The notes beneath the pieces were generated by a model that made no database searches, was not told the origin of the DNA, and saw only the letters and a program-made list of their open reading frames with translations. A program made the translations under genes and the position numbers. Shown piece by piece: positions 33,474 to 42,403 of a stretch of DNA of 64,000 nucleotides (position 1 is the first letter of the stretch; the number at the start of each line of letters is the position of its first letter). Where the stretch lies: positions 1 to 64,000 of the forward strand of contig JBHGAV010000012.1 in the NCBI GenBank assembly GCA_041946685.1, read 5' to 3'. Source of the stretch: JBHGAV01 sp041946685 (GTDB taxonomy: Bacteria > Acidobacteriota > Terriglobia > Bryobacterales > Bryobacteraceae).

Positions 33474-34610
33474 TCACTTCACCGCCGAGAAACGAAAGAT
33501 CGTGGTGGTCTGGTACTTAGCGCCCGGCCGCAGCGTGGTGGAGGGGAACTGGAGCTTGTTGGGCGAATCCGGGAAGTGCTGGGTTTCCAAGCACAGGCCG
33601 GAGCGGTGCGGATACTTCTTGCCGCCCTTGGCCTGGATGGTGCCATCCAAGAAGTTGCCGGCATAGAACTGGATGCCGGGCTCCGTGGTCAGCACCTCCA
33701 TCACACGGCCCGTCTTGGGAGCATAGAGCCGCGCGGCCGGTGACAACGTGCCGCCTCCGCTGGTCAGGACCCAGTTGTGGTCGTAGCCCCGGCCGAACTT
33801 GAGTTGCTCGTCAGCCTCGTCGATCCGGGCGCCGATGACGGTCGGCTTGCGGAAGTCGAACGGCGTGCCCTCGACGCTGCGCAACTCGCCGGTCGGGATC
33901 AGGTTCTTGTCGACGGGGGTGAACCTGTCGGCGTTCAGCGTCAACTCGTGATCGAGGATGGTCGGTTCACCGGCGCCGGACAGGTTGAAGTACGAATGCT
34001 GGGTCAGATTCACGACGGTCGGCTTGTCGGTGGTAGCCGAGTAGTCCACCCGCAATTCGTTGTCGTCCGTCAGCGTGTAGACCGCCGTTGCGGTGAGGTT
34101 GCCGGGGAAGCCCTCCTCGCCGTCTTTTGCCAAATAGGTCAGTTCCAGCCGCTGCGGCTGAGCATCCTTCACCTGCCAGGCGACCCGGTCAAAGCCCTTG
34201 GGACCGCCGTGCAGCGTGTTCGGGCCGTCATTGGCGGGCAGCTTGTAGAGCACACCGTCAAGCGTGAAGCTCGCCTTGCCGATCCGGTTTCCGTAACGGC
34301 CGATGAGCGCGCCGAGGTGGGCGGTGTCCTTCAGGTAACCGTCGATGGTGTCGCAGCCCAGCACGATGTCGTCCAGCTTGCCGTTGCGGTCGGGGGTCTT
34401 CAGCGTTACGACGATGCCGCCGTACGTGATAATCGTCGCTTCCATGCCGTTCTTATTGGTCAGGGTGTAAAGGTCGACCGCCTGACCGTCCGGGGTGTTT
34501 CCGAATGCTTGCTTCTTCACGGGTCGAATCGCTCCTGTCTCTTTTGTGGGTCCGCAGGCCGTCAGGGCTGCAAGGCTCAAGGCGAGCGCCAGTAGTAGTG
34601 GCCGGGTCAT
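33474..34610 (-). CDS. galM: Aldose 1-epimerase (mutarotase), lipoprotein
   Basis: A 378-residue galactose mutarotase-type enzyme that interconverts alpha and beta anomers of aldoses. It starts MTRPLLLALALSLAALTACG; the lipobox cysteine is C19, so it should be lipid-anchored, probably periplasmic. Catalytic residues are visible in NTLHGGPKGFD (histidine), LTQHSYFNLSG (histidine) and the C-terminal TEPGIQFYAGNFLDG with E as the base. ATAGGAGC lies before the ATG. It is divergent from the GT2 gene. Periplasmic mutarotases usually serve carbohydrate uptake. Confidence 0.92.
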   Translation of the reverse strand: MTRPLLLALALSLAALTACGPTKETGAIRPVKKQAFGNTPDGQAVDLYTLTNKNGMEATIITYGGIVVTLKTPDRNGKLDDIVLGCDTIDGYLKDTAHLGALIGRYGNRIGKASFTLDGVLYKLPANDGPNTLHGGPKGFDRVAWQVKDAQPQRLELTYLAKDGEEGFPGNLTATAVYTLTDDNELRVDYSATTDKPTVVNLTQHSYFNLSGAGEPTILDHELTLNADRFTPVDKNLIPTGELRSVEGTPFDFRKPTVIGARIDEADEQLKFGRGYDHNWVLTSGGGTLSPAARLYAPKTGRVMEVLTTEPGIQFYAGNFLDGTIQAKGGKKYPHRSGLCLETQHFPDSPNKLQFPSTTLRPGAKYQTTTIFRFSAVK

Positions 34611-34665
34611 GCTCCTATTCTGCACGAACCCGGGCCGGGATGGGTAGCTCTCCGCCGCGTCCTGG

Positions 34666-34671
34666 TAGAAT
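34666..34671 (+). promoter_or_regulatory. -10 box before the GT2 gene
   Basis: TAGAAT ends seven bases before the ATG at 34679, so transcription should start at or next to the initiation codon. The intervening TCTTTTAG holds no Shine-Dalgarno sequence. Confidence 0.4.
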
Positions 34672-34678
34672 CTTTTAG

Positions 34679-35683
34679 ATGCCAGGCGAGGGCCGGTGCG
34701 GGGACAAGCCGAAGTACAGCTTCATCGTCCCGATCTTCAACGAGGAGGCGGTGATCCCAGCCCTGATCGAGCGCCTCAGCGCGCTCTTGAGGAAACTGGA
34801 CGGGCCGTCCGAAGTCATCTTGGTGAACGATGGCAGCCGTGACGGCAGTCTCCCGCTGCTGCTCGAGGCGAACCGCCGCGATCCGCGCCTCAAGGTTGCG
34901 AGCCTGTCGAGGAACTTCGGCCATCAGACCGCCATTACGGCCGGCGCGGACTTGGCTGCGGGGGACGCGGTGATCATAATCGACGCTGATCTGCAGGACC
35001 CGCCGGAAGTCGTGCTGGAGATGGTGGAGCGCTGGAAGCAGGGGTATGACGTGGTCTACGGCCTGCGTGCCGAGCGCCGTGGCGAATCGTTTTTCAAGCG
35101 GATCACGGCGCGCGTTTTCTATAGGCTGCTGGACGCCGCCACCTCCACGCCCATCGCCATGGATGTCGGCGATTTCCGGCTGGTGGACCGCCGCGCCCTG
35201 GATGCCTTCCGCGGCATGCGGGAACACAACCGGTTTGTGCGCGGCATGTTCAGTTGGGTAGGGTTGCGGCAGACGGCCGTCTCCTACGTCCGTGAGGCCC
35301 GGGCGGCGGGCTCGACCAAGTACCCGCTGGCCAGGATGTTGCGGCTTGCTTTCGACGCATTGATTGGTTTCTCCGATCTTCCGCTGCGCCTCTCCATATG
35401 GATCGGGGCGCTGGTATCTCTGGGGGCAATTCTCTACGCGCTCTACGCTGTGGTTCTGTGGGCGACTGGTCAGCGGAACCTGGTCCCAGGCTGGGCCTCA
35501 ACCGTTGTGGTCATCGCGTTTCTGGGTGGCGTGAACCTGATTATGACTGGAATCGTCGGGCTTTACGTCGGCCGTATTCACGAGGAGGTTAAGAACCGGC
35601 CGCTCTACATTGTGGAGAGCACGGCTGGCTTCGACCAGCTTCCCCGCCCGCCGCGGGCGGTCTTCCTGGAGGGGGAGCGGTAG
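34679..35683 (+). CDS. Family 2 glycosyltransferase, DPM1/GtrB type
   Basis: A 334-residue membrane glycosyltransferase. The GT-A catalytic domain (1-230) has YSFIVPIFNEEAVIPALIER, ILVNDGSRDGSL and the DXD-type IIDADLQDPPEVV. Two C-terminal membrane helices follow (about 233-260 and 272-298: LSIWIGALVSLGAILYALYA and TVVVIAFLGGVNLIMTGIVG), as in undecaprenyl-phosphate glucosyl or mannosyl transferases. It likely charges a lipid carrier with a sugar for a surface glycan. The following membrane protein starts 10 bases after its stop. Confidence 0.92.
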   Translation: MPGEGRCGDKPKYSFIVPIFNEEAVIPALIERLSALLRKLDGPSEVILVNDGSRDGSLPLLLEANRRDPRLKVASLSRNFGHQTAITAGADLAAGDAVIIIDADLQDPPEVVLEMVERWKQGYDVVYGLRAERRGESFFKRITARVFYRLLDAATSTPIAMDVGDFRLVDRRALDAFRGMREHNRFVRGMFSWVGLRQTAVSYVREARAAGSTKYPLARMLRLAFDALIGFSDLPLRLSIWIGALVSLGAILYALYAVVLWATGQRNLVPGWASTVVVIAFLGGVNLIMTGIVGLYVGRIHEEVKNRPLYIVESTAGFDQLPRPPRAVFLEGER

Positions 35684-35693
35684 GGCTGCTCGT

Positions 35694-37400
35694 ATGCCGT
35701 CACCGCATGCCTCTCTCCGGCGCGTGTCCACATACTTGTTGACGGCCGGTCTCTTCCTTGCACTGGCCGTCATCCACATCTCGCTGATCGTGTACCTGGA
35801 CAACACGAACCTCGCCACGACCAACGGACTGTGGAAAGCCACGGGAGTGCGCGCGTGGGAGTACGCCACTGCCCAGCCGTTCGACAGCGGAGGCCTGTTA
35901 TACATGCCGGCGTACGGCTACCTGTGCAGGCTCATTCCAGACCGGGCCGTCTCTTACGGGGAACACGGCGAAATCGTGACCTACCGCAAGATGGCGATGC
36001 TGAACGCGTTCTTCTCCGCGCTGGCCTCTTCGGCCGTGTTTCTCTTGGCGCTGCGCTTCACCGGATCGGTCCTGGCTGCTGTTGTCGTGGCTCTGGCGCA
36101 TGCCTCCGCGGGCTTTGTCCTGCTGCACGGTCTCAACTCGGAGGACGTCACGCCGGCGTACGCCTTCTTCGTACTATCCGTACTGTTCTTCTTTGGATTT
36201 GTGCACACTCGCAGCCTAAGCCGACTTCTGTTGTGCGCGGTCTTCCTGGTCCTCACGACCTTGTTCCACTGGACGCTCATGATCCCGGCCCTGGCGGCCC
36301 TAGTGTCGGCTCAAATCGCCCTGGTTGTCTCGCGCCGGCACCGGGCCTGGTTTCTGGCAGCTTTTCCCCTGGTGTTTGTGGGAATGCTCTGGATCTTCGC
36401 CCTAAGCCTGCCGTTCCTGGTCCCCTACCTGGATTACTCGTTATGGAAACTCCTCTACCCCCCGAAGGCGGCGGCCCCCAGCGGCTGGCTAGGTTTCCGG
36501 CTGGAGAAGTTGGCCTACGCACTGGTGGGTATCGGGAACTACTTTCTTGGGGCCAGCCAATTCCACTTCAAGGACTTGTTTCAATCCCCCCAGCTTGAGC
36601 GGTCGGCGATCTCCTGGCTCTATGCGCTGATCACGGTTGGGACATGCACGGCAGCGCTCTTCAGCCGGCGCGCGAGCGGCAACCTGAAGCTGCTTGCGGG
36701 CTTTTGCCTGGTAGTATTTGGCGTTGGCGAACTGGAGCATCTTTACTCCCAGCCCCAGGATCCTCAGTCGCAGATTCAACCGATGTTCGTTTCGGTTGTG
36801 GGTCTGATCATCATCATGAACCACCTCCGCGGCAGGCTCAGCCTGCGCGAATTCCGCGTAGCGGCCGCCTGCGTCATCCTGGTTTCCCTGACCATCGGGG
36901 TGTGGAACGTGAGTCTTCTTGCTGTTGGGAGGGGCGCGGACAGCCGGGCTGTTGCCACCGTCAAGCAACTGGAGCGGATTTTCGCCCCGGGAGAAGTCGT
37001 CGTGGTATCCCACGGTTACGAGGTGTGGAATACGTGGTGGTATATTGAGGCACACCGCGCCAACCGCGACGACTACCTCGGCGGGAGTATTCACGTGGCC
37101 TCTCCTTTCAGCAACCACGCAGGCATGTCCACGACGGCGGCCGCCGAGTGGGTAAAGGAGCGGGTGGCCGATGCCTTCGCCTCAGGCCGACGCGTTGTGG
37201 CTTGTTCCCTCTGGGTGCAGGAGAAGGCCGAATTCGCGGCCTTGATGTCAACCGTCTTGGATGGCGCGGGAGCCGGGGCCTACTACGATGCCCTGCGCGG
37301 CGCCTTTCCTACCGGCCGGACCTGGGATACCCCCGTAGGCCAGTTCGTGGAGCTGCTCCCGGCGGGAGGCTCGTATCTTGGGGACGCCGGCGGACGCTAG
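35694..37400 (+). CDS. Polytopic membrane protein, possible glycosyltransferase
   Basis: A 568-residue protein with around ten hydrophobic helices from residue 15 to about 430 and a soluble C-terminal domain of about 140 residues. The first periplasmic loop has an acidic region near YLDNTNLATTNGLWKATGV, and the C-terminal part contains EVVVVSHGYEVWNTWWYIE. The layout (many helices, loop after helix 1, soluble tail) resembles GT-C lipid-linked sugar transferases, but no decisive motif is seen. I chose ATG 35694 because the longer frame overlaps the GT2 gene. Its operon position after a DPM1-type enzyme fits use of the polyprenyl-sugar product. Confidence 0.7.
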   Translation: MPSPHASLRRVSTYLLTAGLFLALAVIHISLIVYLDNTNLATTNGLWKATGVRAWEYATAQPFDSGGLLYMPAYGYLCRLIPDRAVSYGEHGEIVTYRKMAMLNAFFSALASSAVFLLALRFTGSVLAAVVVALAHASAGFVLLHGLNSEDVTPAYAFFVLSVLFFFGFVHTRSLSRLLLCAVFLVLTTLFHWTLMIPALAALVSAQIALVVSRRHRAWFLAAFPLVFVGMLWIFALSLPFLVPYLDYSLWKLLYPPKAAAPSGWLGFRLEKLAYALVGIGNYFLGASQFHFKDLFQSPQLERSAISWLYALITVGTCTAALFSRRASGNLKLLAGFCLVVFGVGELEHLYSQPQDPQSQIQPMFVSVVGLIIIMNHLRGRLSLREFRVAAACVILVSLTIGVWNVSLLAVGRGADSRAVATVKQLERIFAPGEVVVVSHGYEVWNTWWYIEAHRANRDDYLGGSIHVASPFSNHAGMSTTAAAEWVKERVADAFASGRRVVACSLWVQEKAEFAALMSTVLDGAGAGAYYDALRGAFPTGRTWDTPVGQFVELLPAGGSYLGDAGGR

Positions 37401-37679
37401 AATTGAGCGTCGAGGTGCGAGCCGGCCCCGGCGCGATCTCGTGGTTGGGCGCCTTTCTTAGTCTGGATTCTGAAGGCGGAACCCGGCAAGCGATCACGTA
37501 CGGTCGGCCCAGGCGCTGGGCTCGGCTTCGATGCATCTATGTTATTGATACATAAGCCATGAGGATGGAGTCAAGGCCTTAACCTAGGAGCCGCCCCACA
37601 CCCAGCCCGGGAAGGGGAAGGCGATCCGGGTGGCTCTGCCCAACGACTCAGTTCCAGTACTAGGGGACCGTCAAACCCC
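37401..37679. other. Intergenic region, no gene seen
   Basis: About 280 bases after the membrane-protein gene with no convincing coding frame on either strand. It holds a short inverted repeat near 37549-37554 (TATGTTATTGATACATA) and the GTCAA/TTGAC arms (from 37670) that overlap the -35 of the next promoter. No RNA gene recognised. Confidence 0.4.
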
Positions 37680-37708
37680 TTGACAGGGAGTGGGATTGCC
37701 TCTAGTAT
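37680..37708 (+). promoter_or_regulatory. Strong sigma-70-type promoter of the PEP-CTERM gene
   Basis: TTGACA (37680-37685), 17-base spacer, TAGTAT (37703-37708). The predicted 5' leader is about 40 bases, ending in GGAGGTG before ATG 37755. The inverted repeat GTCAA-N5-TTGAC spans the -35 and could be a repressor site. Confidence 0.6.
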
Positions 37709-37754
37709 TGATTAAGCTGGTAGAAGCCGAACGCATTGCTGTGGAGGTGTCCAG

Positions 37755-38402
37755 ATGCTCAAGCGGTTCGCGTTGGTGCTCGGTGTTGTTGCGGCGATTC
37801 CTGCGATGGCCTCGGTCATCACCTTTGAGGGGCTTACCCCGGGGTACGGGCCAGCTCAGGTGTCTTCGTTGACACCCAAGGGCGAAATAGTGACGACGCA
37901 GTTCTCTGTCCTGGGAGTGTTGTTCTCCACATCTCTGTCGACCGACTACGTGTCTTCCTCGGCGTACCTGCCCGGCACTGGCGGCGTTGATCCCTTCCTG
38001 ACCGTGAACACCATTCCCATCCTGGGTCCGGCCGGGACTCTCACCGTCTCGTTTGTATCCCCCTCGGACTCTGGTGTCCCTGGATGGGTTAGCGGCTCAA
38101 CCATTAGCTTCTTTGTGAACGACACCGAGTACTTGACCAACAGCGTGAGAGTCGCCACGTACGACATTCTCGGAAACCCGATCGAAACCTGGGATTTGGC
38201 CAGTCTGACCGCGACACACGCCTTCACCACTGGTGAGGTTCACAGCATCGTCTTCACAGACCTGGGCGGTGATGGGTTCGTGATGGATACGCTCGCCTTC
38301 GGAGATATCAGTACAGCAATTCCGGAACCCGCGACCGCCTTGCTCTTGGGCGTTGGGTTGCTGGGTGTTGGGCTGCTTTTCAGGCGGCGTCGCGACATCT
38401 GA
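37755..38402 (+). CDS. PEP-CTERM sorting-domain protein
   Basis: A 215-residue exported protein. The signal peptide is MLKRFALVLGVVAAIPAMA (cleavage near residue 19), followed by a beta-rich, threonine/serine-rich body with a DGFVMDTLAFGDIS strand. The C-terminus is a classical PEP-CTERM tripartite signal: PEP at 190-192, a hydrophobic helix and a final RRRR. PEP-CTERM proteins are processed by exosortase and are usually linked to exopolysaccharide production. The glycan genes on both sides fit that. No exosortase gene lies in the window. GGAGGTG precedes the ATG, and TTGACA-N17-TAGTAT drives it. Confidence 0.93.
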   Translation: MLKRFALVLGVVAAIPAMASVITFEGLTPGYGPAQVSSLTPKGEIVTTQFSVLGVLFSTSLSTDYVSSSAYLPGTGGVDPFLTVNTIPILGPAGTLTVSFVSPSDSGVPGWVSGSTISFFVNDTEYLTNSVRVATYDILGNPIETWDLASLTATHAFTTGEVHSIVFTDLGGDGFVMDTLAFGDISTAIPEPATALLLGVGLLGVGLLFRRRRDI

Positions 38403-38435
38403 TCGGCCCTTTTGAATAGCCTTATGAATATCGCG

Positions 38436-38464
38436 TGACCTCACTGTGTTGTGAGGTGAGGTCA
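38436..38464. terminator. Stem-loop between convergent genes
   Basis: TGACCTCAC (38436-38444) and GTGAGGTCA (38456-38464) are perfect 9-base arms around an 11-base loop, lying between the PEP-CTERM stop (38402) and the convergent FkbM-fusion stop (38483). Neither side has a T-run. A bidirectional 3'-end hairpin is the likely role. Confidence 0.4.
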
Positions 38465-38482
38465 GGCGGGAAAACTCCCCCA

Positions 38483-40204
38483 CTAGAAAGAGCCGGTGAT
38501 CTGTAGGCTCCTCTCCACCGGTACGCCAACCATGCTCTCCACGGCCGTCCCGGTATGGTCAGGAGCGGGCAGCCCTGTTTTTGAGTCGAAACTCCAGACG
38601 GAGTATCGGGCGTCGCGGAGAAGCGTGAACAGGGAATCCGGCGTACTGCCTTGATGGCCCAGGGCAGGGGCCGAGACCTCGAGCAGCAAGATCGGGCGCA
38701 GCCGGCGCAAGGTTTCGCGAGCGCCGCTCAGGAGCCGCACCTCTGCCCCCTCGACGTCCATCTTTAGCAGATCGAGCCGCTGAATACCCTCCTGCTGAAC
38801 GAAGTCGTCCAATCGCCGGACGGCGACACCCGCCATCCCCAGGCTCTCCACCCCTTCGTAGGCGAACTCTCCAAGAGTGCTCTGGCCGGCGTGTTCAGCC
38901 TCGGCGATCAGGAGGTTCGCTTGACCGGCCCTGTCCGCGAGAGCGACCTGGAATAACCGGGTGTTGGAGAGACCGTTGAGTTCCACATTACGACGCAGAC
39001 GCTCGAACTCCCGCGGACTCGGCTCGAAGGACCACACCTGCCCTCCCGGCCCCACGCATCGGGACCCGAGGAGAGTATAGAGTCCCTCGTTGGCGCCTGC
39101 GTCCACGACGGTCATGCCCGGCTTCAGGAATCGCTTGAAGAAGGCCATCTCATTCGGCTCGTAACAGCCCCCGACGAACACCTGCTTGCTGAGGTCATTG
39201 GGCAAATACACGCAGAGGCGAAGGCCCTCATACCAGGGAATCTCGAGGGGAAGAGTCCATTGGCGCTGGCGGCAGACTTCCCAGATCCGTCTCCGGAGTC
39301 GAAAACACAAGTCCGGCCTCTCATAGTCGGCGTCGAACCGCCAGCCTGGGTATGGCAGCAGAGGCCGAACGTACACCAGTGACTGGGCTGCCTGGAGAAG
39401 CTCCTCCTCCGACATTCCTTCCACCACCCCCAGGGGCTCGAAGGGACGAGGGTGGGCCTCCTGTGCGGTCAATGGAACCAGCTTCGGGTTGTTGAGCTCC
39501 GTTCTGGAGGCGACGAAGATGCAGCGGAGGTTGTGCCCCTGCTGCTGCCAAGCCAATGAGTCCTCCCACCTCACCTCGAAGTCGGGGTGCCGTGGCGGAA
39601 TCGCCGGTGTATACACATGCTGGAAACCCGCCAGAGTGAGCGCCATTTTGACGAAACTTGGGCTGGGCCTGCACCCCAAACCGCGCAACGCCTGGTTGCT
39701 GGAGTGAGGCTCTTCGGCCCAGTGGATGACAGGCAAGCGCGAGTCGCAGACGAGCGTCTCCAACAGGAGCAGATTGCCGCAAACCCGGGCCATGTTCCGA
39801 ATGCCGAGTACTGGATTCTCCAGGTGATACAACAGCCCATAGCAGAAGACGATGTCGAACTTGCTGGAGAAGTTCAAACCGGATTCCACATCGGCAACAT
39901 GGGCCTCTAGCGCCGGGTACCGGCGTCGCAGGCTCTGCACGTTGGCCTCGCGGCCGTCGATACAGACGACCTGACAATTCCGCTTCAAGAAGAACTGAGC
40001 CAAGTGCCCGACACCGCATCCCACATCCAGCACAGAGCGGCCCTCGAGAGGTAACCCAAGACCCTCCAGATGCTCTAACCGCGCCCGATTGAGTTCGAGG
40101 GCGTCAGGCGTGTCGAACGCATCCGGCTCTGCGGAGAGCGCAGGCGGATGTTCGCGAAAGAGCCTTCGCCCCAGTCCTGAAAGCGCCACGGACATCCATT
40201 TCAT
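38483..40204 (-). CDS. Fused methyltransferase and FkbM-family methyltransferase
   Basis: A 573-residue protein carrying two SAM methyltransferase domains. The first (about 40-235) has VLDVGCGVGHLAQFFLKRN and FDIVFCYGLLYHLENP. The second (from about 340) is an FkbM domain with TVVDAGANEGLYTLLGSR, WSFEPSPREFERLRRNVELN and LDLLKMDVEGAEVRLLSG. A linker with WRFDADYERPDLCFRLRRRI joins them. Its ATG overlaps the stop of the upstream FkbM gene by four bases. Together they look like tailoring enzymes for a surface glycan, adding O-methyl groups; the substrate is not defined. Confidence 0.88.
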   Translation of the reverse strand: MKWMSVALSGLGRRLFREHPPALSAEPDAFDTPDALELNRARLEHLEGLGLPLEGRSVLDVGCGVGHLAQFFLKRNCQVVCIDGREANVQSLRRRYPALEAHVADVESGLNFSSKFDIVFCYGLLYHLENPVLGIRNMARVCGNLLLLETLVCDSRLPVIHWAEEPHSSNQALRGLGCRPSPSFVKMALTLAGFQHVYTPAIPPRHPDFEVRWEDSLAWQQQGHNLRCIFVASRTELNNPKLVPLTAQEAHPRPFEPLGVVEGMSEEELLQAAQSLVYVRPLLPYPGWRFDADYERPDLCFRLRRRIWEVCRQRQWTLPLEIPWYEGLRLCVYLPNDLSKQVFVGGCYEPNEMAFFKRFLKPGMTVVDAGANEGLYTLLGSRCVGPGGQVWSFEPSPREFERLRRNVELNGLSNTRLFQVALADRAGQANLLIAEAEHAGQSTLGEFAYEGVESLGMAGVAVRRLDDFVQQEGIQRLDLLKMDVEGAEVRLLSGARETLRRLRPILLLEVSAPALGHQGSTPDSLFTLLRDARYSVWSFDSKTGLPAPDHTGTAVESMVGVPVERSLQITGSF

Positions 40205-40854
40205 GGCACGACTCGAGAGAACGTCAGGTTCTCCTCCTGGACGTGACTCTGCTGCTCGACCTCCTCCAGCCGGAACCCCGATCGGAGAAGATACTCCAGC
40301 ACATCCTCCTTCTTGGCGCCGCCGGCGTAAAGAGGAAATGGTGTGATCTGCACCTCGAGCGAGATCCGCCCAATCGACCTGATTCTGTCGCCTGCGGAGC
40401 GCACCACTTCCAGGTCGCCGCCTTGCGCATCAATCTTGAGGTAGTCCACCCGGCCGATGCCGGCCAGCTCCATGAACGTGTCCAGCCGAATGACCGGGAC
40501 CGGGACCGTCTCAACCACTCGAAGCACGTCCCCACCGATCCACCGTTGCAGCCCCGTGGGATCGAACGGCAGCAGGGAGCTCGCGGCCTCAAACGAGTTC
40601 AGGTGGAAATCGGCGGTACCGGTCTGCTCCGCGACCGCCATGGGCAGTACTACGAAATTCGGGGCAAGACCGACTAACCGCATGGCCAGGCGCAAGTTTG
40701 GCTCAAAGGCGTAGACACGCAAGGCTGGATTGGATCGTGCGGCAGGGAGGGTCTTCTCTCCCAGGTGGGCGCCCACGTCCAGCCAGATCTCGGCCGGCTC
40801 ACTGCTGGCGAAGGCGGGCGCCTTCACGGTTCGGATCTTGCCGCGAAAGAACAT
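40201..40854 (-). CDS. FkbM-family methyltransferase
   Basis: A 217-residue SAM-dependent O-methyltransferase-like protein. Motif I is WLDVGAHLGEKTLPAARSN, then VYAFEPNLRLAMRLVGLAP, and the FkbM signature VDYLKIDAQGGDLEVVRSAG (KIDAQG where most have KIDVEG). I start it at ATG 40854 (MFFRGKIRTV), 31 bases inside the end of the dehydrogenase gene; a longer frame upstream is out of phase with that gene and looks like its shadow. The stop overlaps the following fusion gene's start. A glycan or lipid methylation role is likely. Confidence 0.82.
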   Translation of the reverse strand: MFFRGKIRTVKAPAFASSEPAEIWLDVGAHLGEKTLPAARSNPALRVYAFEPNLRLAMRLVGLAPNFVVLPMAVAEQTGTADFHLNSFEAASSLLPFDPTGLQRWIGGDVLRVVETVPVPVIRLDTFMELAGIGRVDYLKIDAQGGDLEVVRSAGDRIRSIGRISLEVQITPFPLYAGGAKKEDVLEYLLRSGFRLEEVEQQSHVQEENLTFSRVVP

Positions 40855-42215
40855 GCAAATGAGCGTGCGCCCTGGCTCGAAGCAGCGGCTCGCTCCCCAG
40901 GCCCCAGGCCGAGCGACAGGTAACGCGCCGCCGGTTCCACCGCTTCCGGGCGCAAAATCCGCCAGCAATCCAACACCACGGCGCCCGGGCGGGACTGGAG
41001 CAGATGAGCCGCAGTGAGACCGCGGAACTGATCCCACGGAGTCGTGATGACCAGGACGTGGGATTGGGCCGCGCACTCCTCCATGGAGGCGGCGAAGATC
41101 ACATCCCCGCCGAGCACCCGCCTGGCCGAGCCCATGGCTTCCGGGTCGTAGACGACCACCCGCGCCTTTCTGCGGCACAAATACTGAGCCAGCATGACGC
41201 CTTGCGATTCTTCCACCACGTTGGTCAGGGGCTTGTAGGCGAGGCCCAGTATCCCGGCCGTCTGCCCCTCCTGGAGCAGGGAAGCTACCAGATCACCCAG
41301 CCGGGACGCCGACCCACGGTTCAGGCGATCCGTGACTTCGCTCAACGGGGCCTCTGCGCCGATCCGCCGGGCGATGGCCGAAAAGGCGACGTTGTCGCGG
41401 GGAAAACAAGGTCCGCCATAACCGATGCCGCCTTTCAGACACCTGGGCCCGATGCGCGAGTCCGCTCCCAGCGCCGCGGTCACCACGTCGACATCCGCGC
41501 CCGGCAGCCTTTCGCAGATAGCCGCCAGCATATTGGCATAGGAGATCTTCATGGTGATGTAAGTGTTGATGCAGATCTTCGCGAGCTCAGCGTTGACGAA
41601 GGCCATGCGCGCCACCGTCGGGCTGTTCTCGCAGATACGTCGCTGGATCTCCTCCAGCAACTGTCCGGATCTCTGGTCCGATTCGCCAATGAGGACCAGG
41701 TCGGGATTGCACAGGTCCCGGATCACCGAGCCAAGCGCGATGAAATCGGGGTTATAGCACAAGCCGAAGTCCAGCCCGCAAGTCTTCCCCGAAGTCGCCT
41801 CCAGCAGAGGCTGAATGTGCTCGCGCATGGCGCCGGGAAGCACCGTACTGGACACCACGACAAGATGGAAGCCGTGGCTGCCACGCAGAGCCAGACCGAT
41901 CTGTTCAGCCGCGCGCAGCACATGCCTGAGCGAGAACTCGCCGTTCGCCTCCGACGGCGTGGGGACCACAACGAAAGTGACGTCAGAAGCGGCGACAGCG
42001 CCCTGGCAATCCGTAGTGGCCGAGAGCCGGACGCGGTTCCCACGAATGAGCGCCTCCAAACCGGGCTCAGCCACCGGAGCTCTTCCTTCGTTGACCGCAG
42101 CCACCGCCTCTTCACTGGTGTCAACTCCCACGACGGTGAAGCCCTTGTCGGCTAGAACGGCTGCAACTGCCGATCCAAGCTTCCCTAGCCCTATGACCGT
42201 GATCCTCATGCGCAT
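40824..42215 (-). CDS. UDP-glucose/GDP-mannose 6-dehydrogenase family protein
   Basis: A 463-residue nucleotide-sugar dehydrogenase that would oxidise a UDP- or GDP-hexose to the uronic acid. It shows ITVIGLGKLGSAVAAVLADKG (NAD loop), EPGLEALI, a mid-domain helix with ICINTYITMKISYANML, the catalytic cysteine in GGIGYGGPCFPRDNVAF and GILGLAYKPLTNVVEESQG. A short extra C-terminal tail (about 30 residues) is rich in Ala/Ser. Two ATGs six bases apart (42215 and 42209) are possible starts. Neighbouring FkbM and glycosyltransferase genes support a surface-polysaccharide role. Confidence 0.9.
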   Translation of the reverse strand: MRMRITVIGLGKLGSAVAAVLADKGFTVVGVDTSEEAVAAVNEGRAPVAEPGLEALIRGNRVRLSATTDCQGAVAASDVTFVVVPTPSEANGEFSLRHVLRAAEQIGLALRGSHGFHLVVVSSTVLPGAMREHIQPLLEATSGKTCGLDFGLCYNPDFIALGSVIRDLCNPDLVLIGESDQRSGQLLEEIQRRICENSPTVARMAFVNAELAKICINTYITMKISYANMLAAICERLPGADVDVVTAALGADSRIGPRCLKGGIGYGGPCFPRDNVAFSAIARRIGAEAPLSEVTDRLNRGSASRLGDLVASLLQEGQTAGILGLAYKPLTNVVEESQGVMLAQYLCRRKARVVVYDPEAMGSARRVLGGDVIFAASMEECAAQSHVLVITTPWDQFRGLTAAHLLQSRPGAVVLDCWRILRPEAVEPAARYLSLGLGPGERAAASSQGARSFACSFAARSEP

Positions 42216-42403
42216 CCCGGAAGTGCAGCTCTATCTGGCTGCAAGGCCATTCTACCCCAAACTTGGTTCCGTCTCAGCACTCCCTACGCGCGACGGATCA
42301 AATCGCACTCTGGGCTAGTCCAACTTGATTCACCGGCCTCCAATGATCGGATGCTTAACCAGTTCCTGCACCCTGAGGCGGATGACCGGTAGTGGCGCGT
42401 TGA

